Positions 1 to 8,296 of a stretch of DNA of 64,000 nt are shown here, one piece after another. The stretch comes from Phenylobacterium conjunctum. Lineage in GTDB: Bacteria > Pseudomonadota > Alphaproteobacteria > Caulobacterales > Caulobacteraceae. The notes under the pieces were generated by a model. That model was not told the origin of the DNA. It was given only the letters and a program-made list of their open reading frames with translations, and ran no database searches. The DNA lies in contig NZ_JBHTLQ010000006.1 of assembly GCF_042679085.1 (NCBI RefSeq), forward strand, positions 1 through 64,000, written 5' to 3'. The number at the start of each line of letters is the position of its first letter. The first letter of the stretch is position 1. Made by a program: the position numbers and the translations under genes.

Positions 1-432
1 GAGGGCTATGTGCTGCTGGCGCCCAGTGGCCAGGGCTGGCTGTTGCGCGCGGGCGCCGGCGCCCTGCGGCTGGGCGGCTCGGCCGCGCCGGGGGTGACCG
101 CGGTGGATTTCGACCGCCAGGGCGCGGTTGTGGTCTCTGGCCGGGCCGCGCCCAAGGGTGGGGTCAGCGTCTGGATTGATGGCCGCCGGGTCGCCGAGGG
201 CCGCGCGGACGAGGCCGGACAGGTCAGCCTGGCCCTGACCGAGCCCCTGGGGCCGGGGGCGCATGATGTGAAGCTGTTCGGCGACGGCCTGGACGCGCGG
301 CTGCGCTTCGACGCCGGGGCCGCCGCGCCCCTGACCACCGGCCCCTTCCGGGTTCAGGCGAGTTCGGGCGGCCTAAGGGTCGACTGGATGACCCCTGGCG
401 GCGGCGTGCAATCGACCATATTGGCGCTCTGA
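1..432 (+). CDS. C-terminal part of an unknown protein (cut by window start)
   Basis: The frame is open from base 1 and stops at 430-432, giving 143 codons; the true start lies outside. The visible part is rich in Gly, Ala and Val. Around residues 30-95 it has alternating beta-strand character (VDFDRQGAVVVSGRA, then VSVWIDGRR, then GAHDVKLFG), like one Ig-like or carbohydrate-binding-like module of an envelope protein. No catalytic motif is seen and I do not recognise the family. The next gene starts about 45 bases downstream on the same strand. Confidence 0.6.
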   Translation, partial: EGYVLLAPSGQGWLLRAGAGALRLGGSAAPGVTAVDFDRQGAVVVSGRAAPKGGVSVWIDGRRVAEGRADEAGQVSLALTEPLGPGAHDVKLFGDGLDARLRFDAGAAAPLTTGPFRVQASSGGLRVDWMTPGGGVQSTILAL

Positions 433-476
433 ATTCGGCGCCCTGATGTAGCGTTCTGCGCCCAAGGATATTTGAT

Positions 477-2324
477 TTGGCTTTTCATCACGCCCACGGC
501 GCCGGCTCCACGGCGGCCCCCGATCCGACCATGCGGGCCGCGGAGAAATTCGGCTTCTGGCGCTCGATGGGCGAGCTGGGCCGCCTGGTGCTTCGCTCCG
601 GCGCGGCGGGTCTGCGCTGGCGGCTGCCGGCGGCCCTGGCCCTGGTGTTTCTGGGCAAGCTGGCCGGGGTCTGGGCCCCGGTCATGCTGGGCGACGCCAT
701 CAACACCCTGGCGCCGGCGGCCGGGACGGCGGTCCGGATCGGCGCCGACTTCGTCACTCTGGCGGTGGCGTTCGCCGCCCTGCGGCTGATCTCGTCCTGC
801 GCGCCCTATGCCCGCGACGTGGTGTTCACGCCCGTCTCGCAGCAGACCATGGCCAAGGCGGCGGTGGAGACCTTCGCCCATTCGCTGGCCCTGTCCCTGG
901 ATTTCCACCAGTCGAAGCAGACCGGGGCCCTGGCGCGGATCATCGACCGGGGATCGCGGTCCACCGACTTCCTGCTGCGCAGCGTGGTCTTCAACCTGGG
1001 CCCGACGGCCATCGAGCTGGTCCTGGCCATGGTGGTGATGGTCACCCGCCTGGATTGGCGGTTCGCCGTCGCGGCGATGGCGACCATCGTCCTCTACACC
1101 TTCCTGACCTTCCGGATCACCGACTGGCGGCTGTCGCACCGCCGCCGCCTGAACGAGACCGACACCCGCGCGGCCGGCGTCTCCGTCGACGCCATGATCA
1201 ACTTCGAGACCGTGAAGACCTTCGGCGCCGAGGCCCGCACTGTGGGCCGATACGAGACCGCCATGGGCGAATATGTCGGCGCCTCGGTTCAGGCCAACGC
1301 CTCGCTGTCGCTGCTGAACGCCGCCCAGGCCCTGGTGCTGAATGTGGGCTTAGGCCTGATGGCGGTGATGGCCGGGATCGAGGTCATGCAGGGCCACATG
1401 CGGATCGGCGACGTGACCACCGCCATCCTGCTGCTGACCGGCATCTATGGCCCGCTGAACATGCTGGGTTTCAACTACCGGGAAATCCGCCAGGCCTTCA
1501 TCGACATGGAGCAGATGGTCGGCCTGACCTCGATGAAGCCTGACATCACCGATGCGGCCCAGGCGACACCCCTGCCGCCCGCGACGGGGAAGGGGGCCGA
1601 GCTCGCCTTCCGCGAGGTGGAGTTCCGCCACGACGCCCGTTCCACAGGCCTGACCGGGGTGAGCTTTGTCTCTCCGCCGGGGACCACCACCGCCCTGGTG
1701 GGGCCGTCCGGGGCCGGCAAGACCACCGCCGTGCGTCTGGCCCTGCGCCTGCTCGACCCGCAGAGCGGGGTGGTCAGCCTGGACGGGGTGGACCTGCGGT
1801 TGGCCCGCCAGGCCGATGTGCGCCGGGCCATCGCGCTCGTGCCCCAGGACGTGGCCCTGTTCAACGACACCCTGTTCGCCAACATCGCCTTTGGCCGGCC
1901 CGAGGCGACCGAGGCCGAGGTCCGCGCCGCCGCTGACGCCGCCGAGCTGGGGCAGTTCATCGAGAGCCTGCCCAAGGGGCTGGAGACCGTCGTGGGCGAA
2001 CGCGGCCTGAAACTGTCTGGCGGCGAGCGCCAGCGGGTCGGCATCGCTCGGGCCCTGCTGGCCCAGCCGCGACTGCTGATCCTGGACGAGGCCACCAGCG
2101 CCCTTGACGGCCCCACCGAGGCCGCCATCCAGGAGACCCTGCGCAAGGTCCGCACCGGCCGCACCACCCTGGTCGTCGCCCACCGCCTGTCCACCATCGT
2201 CGACGCCGACCAGATCCTGGTCCTGCGCCGGGGCAAGGTGGTGGAGCGCGGGACCCATGCCGAACTGCTGGAGAAGGCCGGGGAATACGCGGCGCTCTGG
2301 CGGCGGCAGACGCGGGCGCACTAG
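477..2324 (+). CDS. ABC exporter, fused membrane and ATPase domains, Atm1/ABCB7-like
   Basis: This is an inner-membrane half-transporter that dimerises and exports a substrate using ATP. The N-terminal half is an exporter-type membrane domain. The ATPase half has Walker A GPSGAGKTT near residue 408, the signature LSGGERQRVG near 512, Walker B LLILDEATSALD near 533 and an H-loop histidine in VVAHRLSTI. The segment FNYREIRQAFIDMEQM before the ATPase domain is typical of the Atm1/heavy-metal-tolerance subgroup, whose members export glutathione- or persulfide-linked compounds. The TTG start at 477 has AAGGA seven bases upstream; an ATG at 531 is the alternative and would shorten the protein by 18 residues. 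Substrate is inferred from family only. Confidence 0.9.
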   Translation: MAFHHAHGAGSTAAPDPTMRAAEKFGFWRSMGELGRLVLRSGAAGLRWRLPAALALVFLGKLAGVWAPVMLGDAINTLAPAAGTAVRIGADFVTLAVAFAALRLISSCAPYARDVVFTPVSQQTMAKAAVETFAHSLALSLDFHQSKQTGALARIIDRGSRSTDFLLRSVVFNLGPTAIELVLAMVVMVTRLDWRFAVAAMATIVLYTFLTFRITDWRLSHRRRLNETDTRAAGVSVDAMINFETVKTFGAEARTVGRYETAMGEYVGASVQANASLSLLNAAQALVLNVGLGLMAVMAGIEVMQGHMRIGDVTTAILLLTGIYGPLNMLGFNYREIRQAFIDMEQMVGLTSMKPDITDAAQATPLPPATGKGAELAFREVEFRHDARSTGLTGVSFVSPPGTTTALVGPSGAGKTTAVRLALRLLDPQSGVVSLDGVDLRLARQADVRRAIALVPQDVALFNDTLFANIAFGRPEATEAEVRAAADAAELGQFIESLPKGLETVVGERGLKLSGGERQRVGIARALLAQPRLLILDEATSALDGPTEAAIQETLRKVRTGRTTLVVAHRLSTIVDADQILVLRRGKVVERGTHAELLEKAGEYAALWRRQTRAH

Positions 2325-2346
2325 GGGCGCAATATCGGCGCGACCG

Positions 2347-2763
2347 TCAGCTTGCGCATCGATCCCGCAGCTGATCGGCGGCGGTTGCGGCTGACAACGC
2401 CAGCGGCGAGGGCAGGGCGTCCAGCTTGAACCAGCCCAGGCCGGTGTGTTTCTCGGGTTCGAGCAGGATGGGCTCGCCTTCGAACCTCTCGGCCAGGAAG
2501 GTCGGGGAGACCCAGTGGGCGTCCGGGGTCAACAGGTCCACGACGCAGAGGAGCTGGAGATCGCCCAGGCGCAGGCCGACTTCTTCGAGGATTTCACGGC
2601 GGGCGGCGTCTTCGGTGCGTTCCCCAAGATCGATCTTGCCGCCGGGCAGGCTCCAGCAGCCGGCTTCAGGCGGGCGGGCGCGGCGGATGAGCAGCAGGGC
2701 GTCGTCGCGAAGGATGGCGACGCCGCAGCCGACCCTTGGCTCGTTCCGTGATTCTGCGCCCAT
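2347..2763 (-). CDS. NUDIX hydrolase
   Basis: The 138-aa protein hydrolyses a nucleoside diphosphate linked to another group. The Nudix box is complete at residues 42-64 (G-x5-E-x7-REILEEVGL), so the metal-binding glutamates are present. Length and compact fold fit housecleaning or mutagenic-nucleotide members such as MutT-like or ADP-ribose pyrophosphatase-like proteins; the substrate cannot be read from sequence. It lies 9 bases downstream of the TetR gene on the same strand, so the two are probably cotranscribed. It converges with the ABC exporter. Confidence 0.9.
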   Translation of the reverse strand: MGAESRNEPRVGCGVAILRDDALLLIRRARPPEAGCWSLPGGKIDLGERTEDAARREILEEVGLRLGDLQLLCVVDLLTPDAHWVSPTFLAERFEGEPILLEPEKHTGLGWFKLDALPSPLALSAATAADQLRDRCAS

Positions 2764-2772
2764 CCGGGCAGA

Positions 2773-3339
2773 CTAGGTCGGTTCGGCCATCCCGTCGTTC
2801 GCCAGGGCGCTCAGGCCCCGACGCACCGCCTTGAGCATCAGGTCCGAGCGGGCCGGGTCGGTCATCACGCGGGAGAGGGCGAGGCCGCCGACCAGGGCGC
2901 TGACCGCCAGCATGGCGCGCTCTTCATCGCCGTCGAGGGTCCTGGCCAGGGTGGCGATGAAGCTGTCGACGTGGTCGCTCATCACCGCGCGGGCGGGCTC
3001 GTCGGCGCGGGCGGCGTCGCAGACCAGGGCGGCCACCCCGCATCCGCTGTCGCGGCCGTCGCGGTGCGAGCGGCTGAGATAGCCGCGGACCATGTCCTCG
3101 AAGCTCAGGCTGGGGTCCTGGGCCTTGGCTTCACCGTCCTCCAGGGCGCGCTCGAGCGCCTCGGTCAGCAGGGCCTGGCGGTTCTCGAAATGGCCATAGA
3201 AGCCGCCATGGGTCAGGCCCGCGCTCTTCATCAGGGCGCCGACGCTGACGGATTCCAGCCCGTCGCTGCGAACCTGCCGTGCGGCCTCGGCCAAGATGCG
3301 CTCGCGGCTCTGCGCCTTTTCGGCCTGCGAGTGGCCCAT
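2773..3339 (-). CDS. TetR/AcrR family transcriptional regulator
   Basis: A 188-aa one-component regulator. The N-terminal helix-turn-helix covers roughly residues 10-60, with the diagnostic LTHGGFYGHFENRQALLTEA segment; this GGFY variant is common in regulators of electrophile-detoxification genes. The C-terminal half is the ligand domain. The ATG has GGAG seven bases upstream. The gene is divergent from the isomerase/SDR/thioesterase/MFS operon and precedes the NUDIX gene. A perfect palindrome (3353-3365) lies just inside its transcript, so autorepression and control of the divergent operon are likely (inference). Confidence 0.92.
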   Translation of the reverse strand: MGHSQAEKAQSRERILAEAARQVRSDGLESVSVGALMKSAGLTHGGFYGHFENRQALLTEALERALEDGEAKAQDPSLSFEDMVRGYLSRSHRDGRDSGCGVAALVCDAARADEPARAVMSDHVDSFIATLARTLDGDEERAMLAVSALVGGLALSRVMTDPARSDLMLKAVRRGLSALANDGMAEPT

Positions 3340-3352
3340 GGCAAATCTCCTG

Positions 3353-3365
3353 GTTGACGATCAAC
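3353..3365. promoter_or_regulatory. Palindromic operator candidate between TetR gene and divergent operon
   Basis: GTTGA-CGA-TCAAC is a perfect 5-bp inverted repeat around a 3-bp centre. It sits between the -10 of the TetR promoter and the TetR start codon. Its size and place suit a TetR-family operator. No binding data. Confidence 0.5.
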
Positions 3366-3394
3366 ATTATGACCATCATCTTTCTGGATGACAA
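3366..3394 (-). promoter_or_regulatory. Promoter of the TetR gene
   Basis: On the minus strand, -35 TTGTCA (3394-3389) and -10 CATAAT (3371-3366) are separated by exactly 17 bases. The predicted transcript start falls next to the 3353-3365 palindrome. Confidence 0.6.
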
Positions 3395-3461
3395 ACATCA
3401 TGCAGATGGCGCGGCCGTTCAGACGGCAGTCACGACAACCCGGTGTCCAGAGGAGCCCCCC

Positions 3462-4046
3462 TTGGCCAAACTCGACTTCTACTTCGACTACCGCAGCCCC
3501 TACGCCTACCTGGCCCAGACCCAGGTCCGCAGCCTGGGGGCGGAGATCGCCTGGCGGCCCTTCGAGATCCTTCAGCTGATGGACAAGGTGGGCAATGTGC
3601 CGACCAGCATCACCTGCAAGCCCAAGGGGGCCTATCTGGGCCGCGATCTCATGCGCTGGGTGGGGCTCTACAAGGTTCCGTTCCAGCGGCATCCGCAGTC
3701 CAGCCAGATCGACGCGCGCCGGCTGTTGCGGGCGACGCTCGCCGCCGAGGAACTGGGCCAGGCGGACGCCGCGGTCCGTGCCATCTTCAACGCATATTGG
3801 GGGCAGGGCTTGCCCCTATCGACGCCCGCCGACGTGGTGGCGGTGCTGAGCGCAGCCGGGGTTTCGGCGTCGGGTCTGTTGGAGCGCATCGACGCGGCCG
3901 AGCTTGACACTGCGCTTGACGCCGGCACGGACGCCGCTGTGGCGCGGGGCGTGTTCGGTGCGCCGACGATGTACGTCGGCGACGAGATGTTCTTCGGCAA
4001 TGACCGCTTTGACTTCGTCCGCGCCAGCCTGGGAGCCGCCGCATGA
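3462..4046 (+). CDS. 2-hydroxychromene-2-carboxylate isomerase-like (DsbA-fold) protein
   Basis: A 194-aa thioredoxin/DsbA-fold protein. The N-terminus LDFYFDYRSPYAYLAQTQ carries the SPY active-site serine seen in HCCA isomerases and kappa-class GSTs, which act with glutathione in aromatic-compound breakdown or conjugation. The C-terminal GVFGAPTMYVGDEMFFGND motif contains the cis-proline typical of the fold. I chose the TTG at 3462 because AGAGGAG lies seven bases upstream and the family start (K-L-D-F-Y-F-D) follows directly; the longer open frame upstream lacks homology. It overlaps the SDR gene by ATGA. The natural substrate is unknown. Confidence 0.88.
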   Translation: MAKLDFYFDYRSPYAYLAQTQVRSLGAEIAWRPFEILQLMDKVGNVPTSITCKPKGAYLGRDLMRWVGLYKVPFQRHPQSSQIDARRLLRATLAAEELGQADAAVRAIFNAYWGQGLPLSTPADVVAVLSAAGVSASGLLERIDAAELDTALDAGTDAAVARGVFGAPTMYVGDEMFFGNDRFDFVRASLGAAA

Positions 4047-4741
4047 AGCCGCTGGCCATCATCACTGGCGTTGGCCCGGGCACCGGCGCGTCCCTGGTCC
4101 GCCGCTTCCATGACGGAGGCTTTCAGGTGGCCATGCTGGCGCGCAACGCCGAGCGGCTGGAGGCCCTGGCCAAGGAGCTTCCTGACGCCTTCGCCTTGCC
4201 CTGCGACGTGTCGGACCCGGTCGCCTTCGAGGCCGCTCTGGCTGAGGCCGAGGCGCGGGGCGGGGTCCCCAAGGTAGTGATCCACAATGCGGTCGGCGGG
4301 GCTTTCGCCAACTTCCTCGACGCCGATCCGGCGGTTCTGCAGCAGAACTTCCAGGTCAATGTCATGGCCCTGATGCACCTGGGACGTTGGGCGGCGCCGC
4401 GCATGGAGGCGGCCGGCGGCGGGGCCTTGATCGTGACCGGCAACACATCGTCGGAGCGCGGGCGCGCCAACTTCGCCGCCTTCGCGCCGACCAAGGCGGC
4501 GCAGCGGATCCTGGCCGAATCCATGGCCCGCGCCATGGGGCCGCGCGGCGTGCATGTGGCCTATCTGGTCATCGACGCGGCCATCGACCTGGAATGGCAG
4601 CGCAAGATGAACCCGGACAAGCCCGACGATTATTTCTGCCATCCCGACGATATCGCCGCCGAGGTCTGGCACCTGGCGCACCAGCCGAGGTCGGCCTGGT
4701 CGTTCCGGGCCGAGATCCGCCCCCACCGCGAGGTGTGGTGA
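4043..4741 (+). CDS. SDR-family oxidoreductase-like protein with Phe in place of the catalytic Tyr
   Basis: A 232-aa classical-length short-chain dehydrogenase/reductase. The cofactor motif TGVGPGTG is at residues 8-15 and the structural HNAVGG replaces the usual NNAG. In the active-site helix the expected Y-x-x-x-K reads F-A-P-T-K, so the catalytic tyrosine appears to be phenylalanine while the lysine and an upstream serine remain. It may therefore be a weak, altered or non-redox member. It overlaps its upstream neighbour by ATGA and its downstream neighbour by GTGA, so the operon is translationally coupled. Confidence 0.87.
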   Translation: MKPLAIITGVGPGTGASLVRRFHDGGFQVAMLARNAERLEALAKELPDAFALPCDVSDPVAFEAALAEAEARGGVPKVVIHNAVGGAFANFLDADPAVLQQNFQVNVMALMHLGRWAAPRMEAAGGGALIVTGNTSSERGRANFAAFAPTKAAQRILAESMARAMGPRGVHVAYLVIDAAIDLEWQRKMNPDKPDDYFCHPDDIAAEVWHLAHQPRSAWSFRAEIRPHREVW

Positions 4742-5220
4742 CCGGCATGTCGCAGGACAAGGACGAGGCCCCGGACGGCTTCCAGCAACTCCAGGCCATG
4801 CTGACGCAGGACATCCGGGCGCCCATGGCCAGGACCCTGGACTTCCGGCTGATCGAGATCGAGCGGGGGCGGGTGGTCTTTGAGGGGCGGCCGGACCGCA
4901 GCGTCTATAACCCGATGGGCGGCGTGCACGGCGGCTATGCGGCGACCCTGCTGGACAGTTGCTGCGGGATCGCGGTGCACTCCCAGCTGGGCGCGCACAA
5001 GGGCCACACGACCCTGGAGCTCAAGGTCTCCTATGTGCGCGGCCTGACTGAGCGCAGCGGGCCAGTGCGCGCCGAGGGGCGGGTGATCTCGTCCGGGCGT
5101 CGGGTGGCCTTCGCCGAGGCGACCCTGCACGACAATGAGGGGCGGCTGTGCGCCACGGCCACCTCGACCCTGCTGGTGTTCGACGTGGATCCCGAGCCGG
5201 GCGGCGTGCTGCGTGGGTGA
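4738..5220 (+). CDS. PaaI-type hotdog-fold thioesterase
   Basis: A 160-aa cytoplasmic acyl-CoA thioesterase of the PaaI/YdiI superfamily. The hotdog motif NPMGGVHGGYAATLLDSCC includes the helix that carries the catalytic acid. The later strands (TLELKVSYVR, VRAEGRVISSGRRVAFAEA) fit the family. The GTG at 4738 overlaps the SDR stop; an ATG at 4747 is possible. It is third in a four-gene coupled operon with isomerase, SDR and MFS pump, suggesting processing of an aromatic or acyl-CoA compound followed by export (inference). Confidence 0.88.
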   Translation: MTGMSQDKDEAPDGFQQLQAMLTQDIRAPMARTLDFRLIEIERGRVVFEGRPDRSVYNPMGGVHGGYAATLLDSCCGIAVHSQLGAHKGHTTLELKVSYVRGLTERSGPVRAEGRVISSGRRVAFAEATLHDNEGRLCATATSTLLVFDVDPEPGGVLRG

Positions 5221-6421
5221 GACCGCGGGGTCCGAGACGCCCGCCCCCCTGACCGGAGGCCGGCTGGCCCTGCTGGCCAGCCTGGCGGCGCTGGGGGTGC
5301 TGGCCACCAACATCATGCTGCCGGCCTTTCCCCAGATGGCGGCCAGCCTGGCCGTCACCCCGCGGGAAATGGCCTGGACGCTCAGCAGCTTCTTCCTGGT
5401 GTTTGCGGTCGGCCAGCTGGCCATCGGCCCGCTGTCGGACGCCTATGGCCGCGCGCCCTTCGTGATCGGCGGCCTTGTGGCCTTCCTGGCGGGCAGCCTG
5501 GTCTGTGGGCTGGCGACCGCCCTGCCGGTGCTCATCGCCGGGCGGATGATCCAGGCGCTAGGCGCTTGCGCGACCTCCGTCCTGTCGCGGGCGATTGCGC
5601 GAGATTCCTATGACGGCGTCGAGCTGACGCGGGCCATCGCCCTGATGATGATCGTGATGGCGGCGGCGCCCGGCTTCTCGCCCGCCCTGGGAACCGCCCT
5701 GACGGCGGCCTTTGGCTGGCGCAGCACCTTTGTCCTGTCGTCGGCGGCGGCGGTGACCATCGGGGCCGCCTACGTCCTGAGCCTGGGCGAGACCCTGCCT
5801 CGGAAGCGGCGGCGCACCGCCTCGCCGGGCGCCGTGGGGCGCACCTATGCCGGCCTGGCCGTCGATCCGAGGTTCATCTTCCCCGGCCTGTCCGTGAGCC
5901 TGGTGATCGGTTGCCTCTACGCCTTCTTTGGCGCGGCGCCGGCGATCCTGATGGGCGCTATGGGCGTCAGCGCCGCGGGCCTGAGCGTGTTCTTCGCCGC
6001 CACCGTCGTGGTGGTGTTCGGCGCCGGGTTGTCGACCGGCCGGCTCATCCGCCGTTGGGGCGCGCCGAGGGTGGGGCTGGCCGGCGTGCTGATCGCCCTG
6101 GCCGGCGGGCTCTGGCTGCTGCTCCAGGCCGGGTCGACGTCCCCGGCGCCCTTCATGGCGGCGGTGACCCTGTTTCTGGGCGGCATGGGGCTGATCAATC
6201 CCATCGGCACCGCCATCGCCCTTGAGCCCTTTGGCGACCGCGCCGGCCTCGCTTCGGCGCTGCTGGGATTCTTGCAGATGTCCCTGGCGGCGACCGGCAC
6301 CGCTCTGATTGGCGCCCTGCCTATCGGCGCGGCTAGCGCCTATGCCTGGATCGTGTTCGGGGGATGCGGACTTGCGGCCTTGGCCTTCGTTCCGGTGCTA
6401 GCCGCTGCGCGCCGAGCCTGA
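5213..6421 (+). CDS. MFS drug/metabolite efflux transporter, Bcr/CflA-like
   Basis: A 402-aa inner-membrane proton antiporter with about 12 hydrophobic helices. The MFS motif A form (GPLSDAYGRAP) lies between helices 2 and 3 near residue 72, and a PGFSPALGTAL motif C-like segment in helix 5 marks the drug:H+ antiporter family. The GTG start at 5213 overlaps the thioesterase gene by 8 bases; no better start follows before the first helix. It ends the TetR-linked operon. Confidence 0.88.
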   Translation: MGETAGSETPAPLTGGRLALLASLAALGVLATNIMLPAFPQMAASLAVTPREMAWTLSSFFLVFAVGQLAIGPLSDAYGRAPFVIGGLVAFLAGSLVCGLATALPVLIAGRMIQALGACATSVLSRAIARDSYDGVELTRAIALMMIVMAAAPGFSPALGTALTAAFGWRSTFVLSSAAAVTIGAAYVLSLGETLPRKRRRTASPGAVGRTYAGLAVDPRFIFPGLSVSLVIGCLYAFFGAAPAILMGAMGVSAAGLSVFFAATVVVVFGAGLSTGRLIRRWGAPRVGLAGVLIALAGGLWLLLQAGSTSPAPFMAAVTLFLGGMGLINPIGTAIALEPFGDRAGLASALLGFLQMSLAATGTALIGALPIGAASAYAWIVFGGCGLAALAFVPVLAAARRA

Positions 6422-6460
6422 CCGGGAACAGGGATCGGTTACGCCGACGCTGACGATATA

Positions 6461-6480
6461 GTGTCAAAGATATTTGACAT
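6461..6480. promoter_or_regulatory. Palindromic operator-like site 1 upstream of the membrane protein/XRE pair
   Basis: GTGTCAAA-GATA-TTTGACAT is an imperfect inverted repeat. The right arm contains TTGACA (6474-6479), which can serve as a -35 with a weak -10 (AATCAT, 6498-6503) 18 bases on. A regulator bound here would block that promoter. Confidence 0.55.
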
Positions 6481-6503
6481 CCAGCCTCGTCGCGCCCAAT
6501 CAT

Positions 6504-6523
6504 GTGTCCAAGATATTTGACAC
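6504..6523. promoter_or_regulatory. Palindromic operator-like site 2
   Basis: GTGTCCAA-GATA-TTTGACAC is a second copy of the same inverted repeat, with its centre 43 bases (about four helical turns) from site 1. It lies just before the start of the membrane protein gene. The XRE protein two genes down is the obvious candidate ligand. Confidence 0.55.
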
Positions 6524-6537
6524 TTGCGGAGGCGGGC

Positions 6538-6954
6538 ATGTCGTTGCGCGAGATTTCGGCCTGGGTGATGGGGGCGGTGATGCTCATCACCGGGGCCTAC
6601 TACGGGAAGCTGGTCCTGGCGGCGGCGCAGGCGGGGGCGGGGCTGCCGCCGCCGGAGGACTTCCTGGGGCCGGCCATCTGCGCCTTCGTGGCGACCATCG
6701 TCGTCGATATCGCCCTGGCCATCCTGGCGCCGAAGGGGGCGGACCTGCCGCCGGACGAGCGCGAGCGTCCGATGCTGTGGCGCGCCGGCCATTGGGCGGG
6801 GCTGGTGCAGGGCGGGCTCGCCGTCGCCGCGGTGCTGTACGTGGCCCACTCGGGCGATACGGCCATCCTGTTCTATCTGATCGTCGGCGGGCTGATCCTC
6901 TCGCAGTTCGTCGAGTACGTCCTGCAGATCGCTTTCCTGCGCTCCGGCTCATGA
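6538..6954 (+). CDS. Small four-helix membrane protein of unknown function
   Basis: A 138-aa protein with about four hydrophobic helices (starting WVMGAVMLITGAYYG, AICAFVATIVVDIALAIL, LVQGGLAVAAVLYVA, LFYLIVGGLILSQFVEYV) and a charged loop DERERP between helices 2 and 3. I chose the ATG at 6538 because GCGGAGG is six bases upstream; the ATG at 6502 would lie inside the second palindrome. It overlaps the XRE gene by ATGA. Pairs of a DUF-type membrane protein with a small XRE regulator recur in many bacteria; the membrane partner's role is unknown to me. Confidence 0.8.
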   Translation: MSLREISAWVMGAVMLITGAYYGKLVLAAAQAGAGLPPPEDFLGPAICAFVATIVVDIALAILAPKGADLPPDERERPMLWRAGHWAGLVQGGLAVAAVLYVAHSGDTAILFYLIVGGLILSQFVEYVLQIAFLRSGS

Positions 6955-7175
6955 TCGGCCGCAAACCGCTGCCGATCACCAACCGGGTCTCGGCCTATCG
7001 CGACCAGCATGGCGGCATGAGCCAGGCGGCGCTGGCCGAAGCCATTGGGGTGAGCCGCCAGACCGTGGTGGCCATCGAGAAGGGCCACTATTCGCCGAGC
7101 CTGGAGACCGCCTTCAGGATCGCCCGGCTGTTCGGCGTGGGCGTGGAGGACGTCTTCGGGTGGGATGAGGCGTGA
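6951..7175 (+). CDS. Small XRE-family regulator
   Basis: A 74-aa helix-turn-helix protein. The recognition segment MSQAALAEAIGVSRQTVVAI and ending PSLETAFRIARLFGVGVEDVFG fit the compact stand-alone Xre/Cro type (YozG/PlcR-like). It is translationally coupled to the membrane protein. It probably represses its own operon through the two palindromes at 6461-6523 (inference). Confidence 0.9.
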   Translation: MIGRKPLPITNRVSAYRDQHGGMSQAALAEAIGVSRQTVVAIEKGHYSPSLETAFRIARLFGVGVEDVFGWDEA

Positions 7176-7188
7176 GCCCGAACCGCCT

Positions 7189-7551
7189 CTAAGCCCTTTC
7201 CCCATCCCTCCGTTTGAGCGGCGCCATCCGCCGCTCGCGTTTGCCGCGGGCGATTTCGGTGGCCAGGGCGTCGAGCTTGGGTTCCCAGAAGGCGCGGAAG
7301 CCGCCGAGCCAGGCGTCGGCGGCCTGGAGGCCCGCGGGGTCCAGGGCGTAGATGCGGCGCTGGGCCTGAGCGCGGACAGTGGCGAAGCCGTTGTCGCGCA
7401 GGACCTTGAGGTGCTGGGAGACCGAGGGCTGGCTGATGCCGAACTCGGCGCCGATGATCTCCACCACCTCATTGGCGGCGCGCTCCTCCGTCGCCAGCAG
7501 TTCGAGGATGCGGCGGCGGACCGGGTCGGCGAGGACGTCGAAGGCCTGCAT
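7189..7551 (-). CDS. ArsR-family regulator
   Basis: A 120-aa winged-helix regulator (LADPVRRRILELLATEE, then FGISQPSVSQHLKVLRDNGF recognition helix). No cysteine metal site is visible, so it belongs to the non-metal ArsR group commonly paired with AHSA1/SRPBCC genes. It overlaps the upstream SRPBCC gene by ATGA, so both proteins come from one message. Confidence 0.92.
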   Translation of the reverse strand: MQAFDVLADPVRRRILELLATEERAANEVVEIIGAEFGISQPSVSQHLKVLRDNGFATVRAQAQRRIYALDPAGLQAADAWLGGFRAFWEPKLDALATEIARGKRERRMAPLKRRDGERA

Positions 7552-8213
7552 CAGCTGCCTGTGCCCGGATGCGCCACCTCGGGCGGCGGCTCGCCCTGGA
7601 AGAAGGCGATGGTGCGGTCGGAGCGGACCTTGGCCTCGGCGGGGTCTTCACCGCCGGTGACATCCGCCGCGCGCCAAGCCTCGCCGCTCTCGGCGACGAA
7701 GGCCTTGCCCTGGTCCGAGGCCATCCAGGCGAAGACCTCGGCCTGGTCGAGGGCGGCGCCGCTGTCCAGGTGCAGCAGAAGTCCCATCAGGCCCATGTCC
7801 CAGCCGATGCCCACGGCCCCGGGGCCGAACTGGGTCCAATGGTCCTGCACGAGGGCGGTGTGTTCAAGCGTAAGCCGCGCCTGGTCGCCCTCCCGGGTGA
7901 GGCGAACGGCGATCCAGGTGACGTCGCCGCCGAACTCCCAGGTGGCTTCGAAGCGCTGGGGCGGGGCGCAGGCGGTGATGGTCCCGCCGGCGTTGCCCTG
8001 CAGCTGGTAACGGCCGCCGACCTGCAGATCGCCCTCAACCGGCAGGAACCAGCGGGGCAGGCGCTCGGGGCTGGTCACCGCATCCCACAGGTCCTCGACG
8101 TCGGTGTCATAGAGGCGGGTCAGGGTGACGGCGCTGGCGGCCTTGCCGTCCTTGTCGAAGCGCCGCACCGAGCGGTCCATCGGGCCCAGCACCCGGGCGA
8201 TGTCGATATCCAT
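7551..8213 (-). CDS. SRPBCC/AHSA1-family protein
   Basis: A 220-aa START/AHA1-like fold. The N-terminal ALTL-type segment VTLTRLYDTDVEDLWDAVTSPERLPRW is the hallmark of SRPBCC proteins, which bind a hydrophobic ligand or a client protein. The ligand is unknown. It is transcribed ahead of the ArsR gene; an AT-rich TATATAA box near 8260 on the minus strand probably belongs to its promoter. Confidence 0.9.
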   Translation of the reverse strand: MDIDIARVLGPMDRSVRRFDKDGKAASAVTLTRLYDTDVEDLWDAVTSPERLPRWFLPVEGDLQVGGRYQLQGNAGGTITACAPPQRFEATWEFGGDVTWIAVRLTREGDQARLTLEHTALVQDHWTQFGPGAVGIGWDMGLMGLLLHLDSGAALDQAEVFAWMASDQGKAFVAESGEAWRAADVTGGEDPAEAKVRSDRTIAFFQGEPPPEVAHPGTGS

Positions 8214-8296
8214 GGCGTCTTCCTCCGTGTGACAGGGGGAAGTCTATCGGCGCGTAGTTATATAAGTAAAGAGCGATATTGAGTTTGGCGCTCGCG

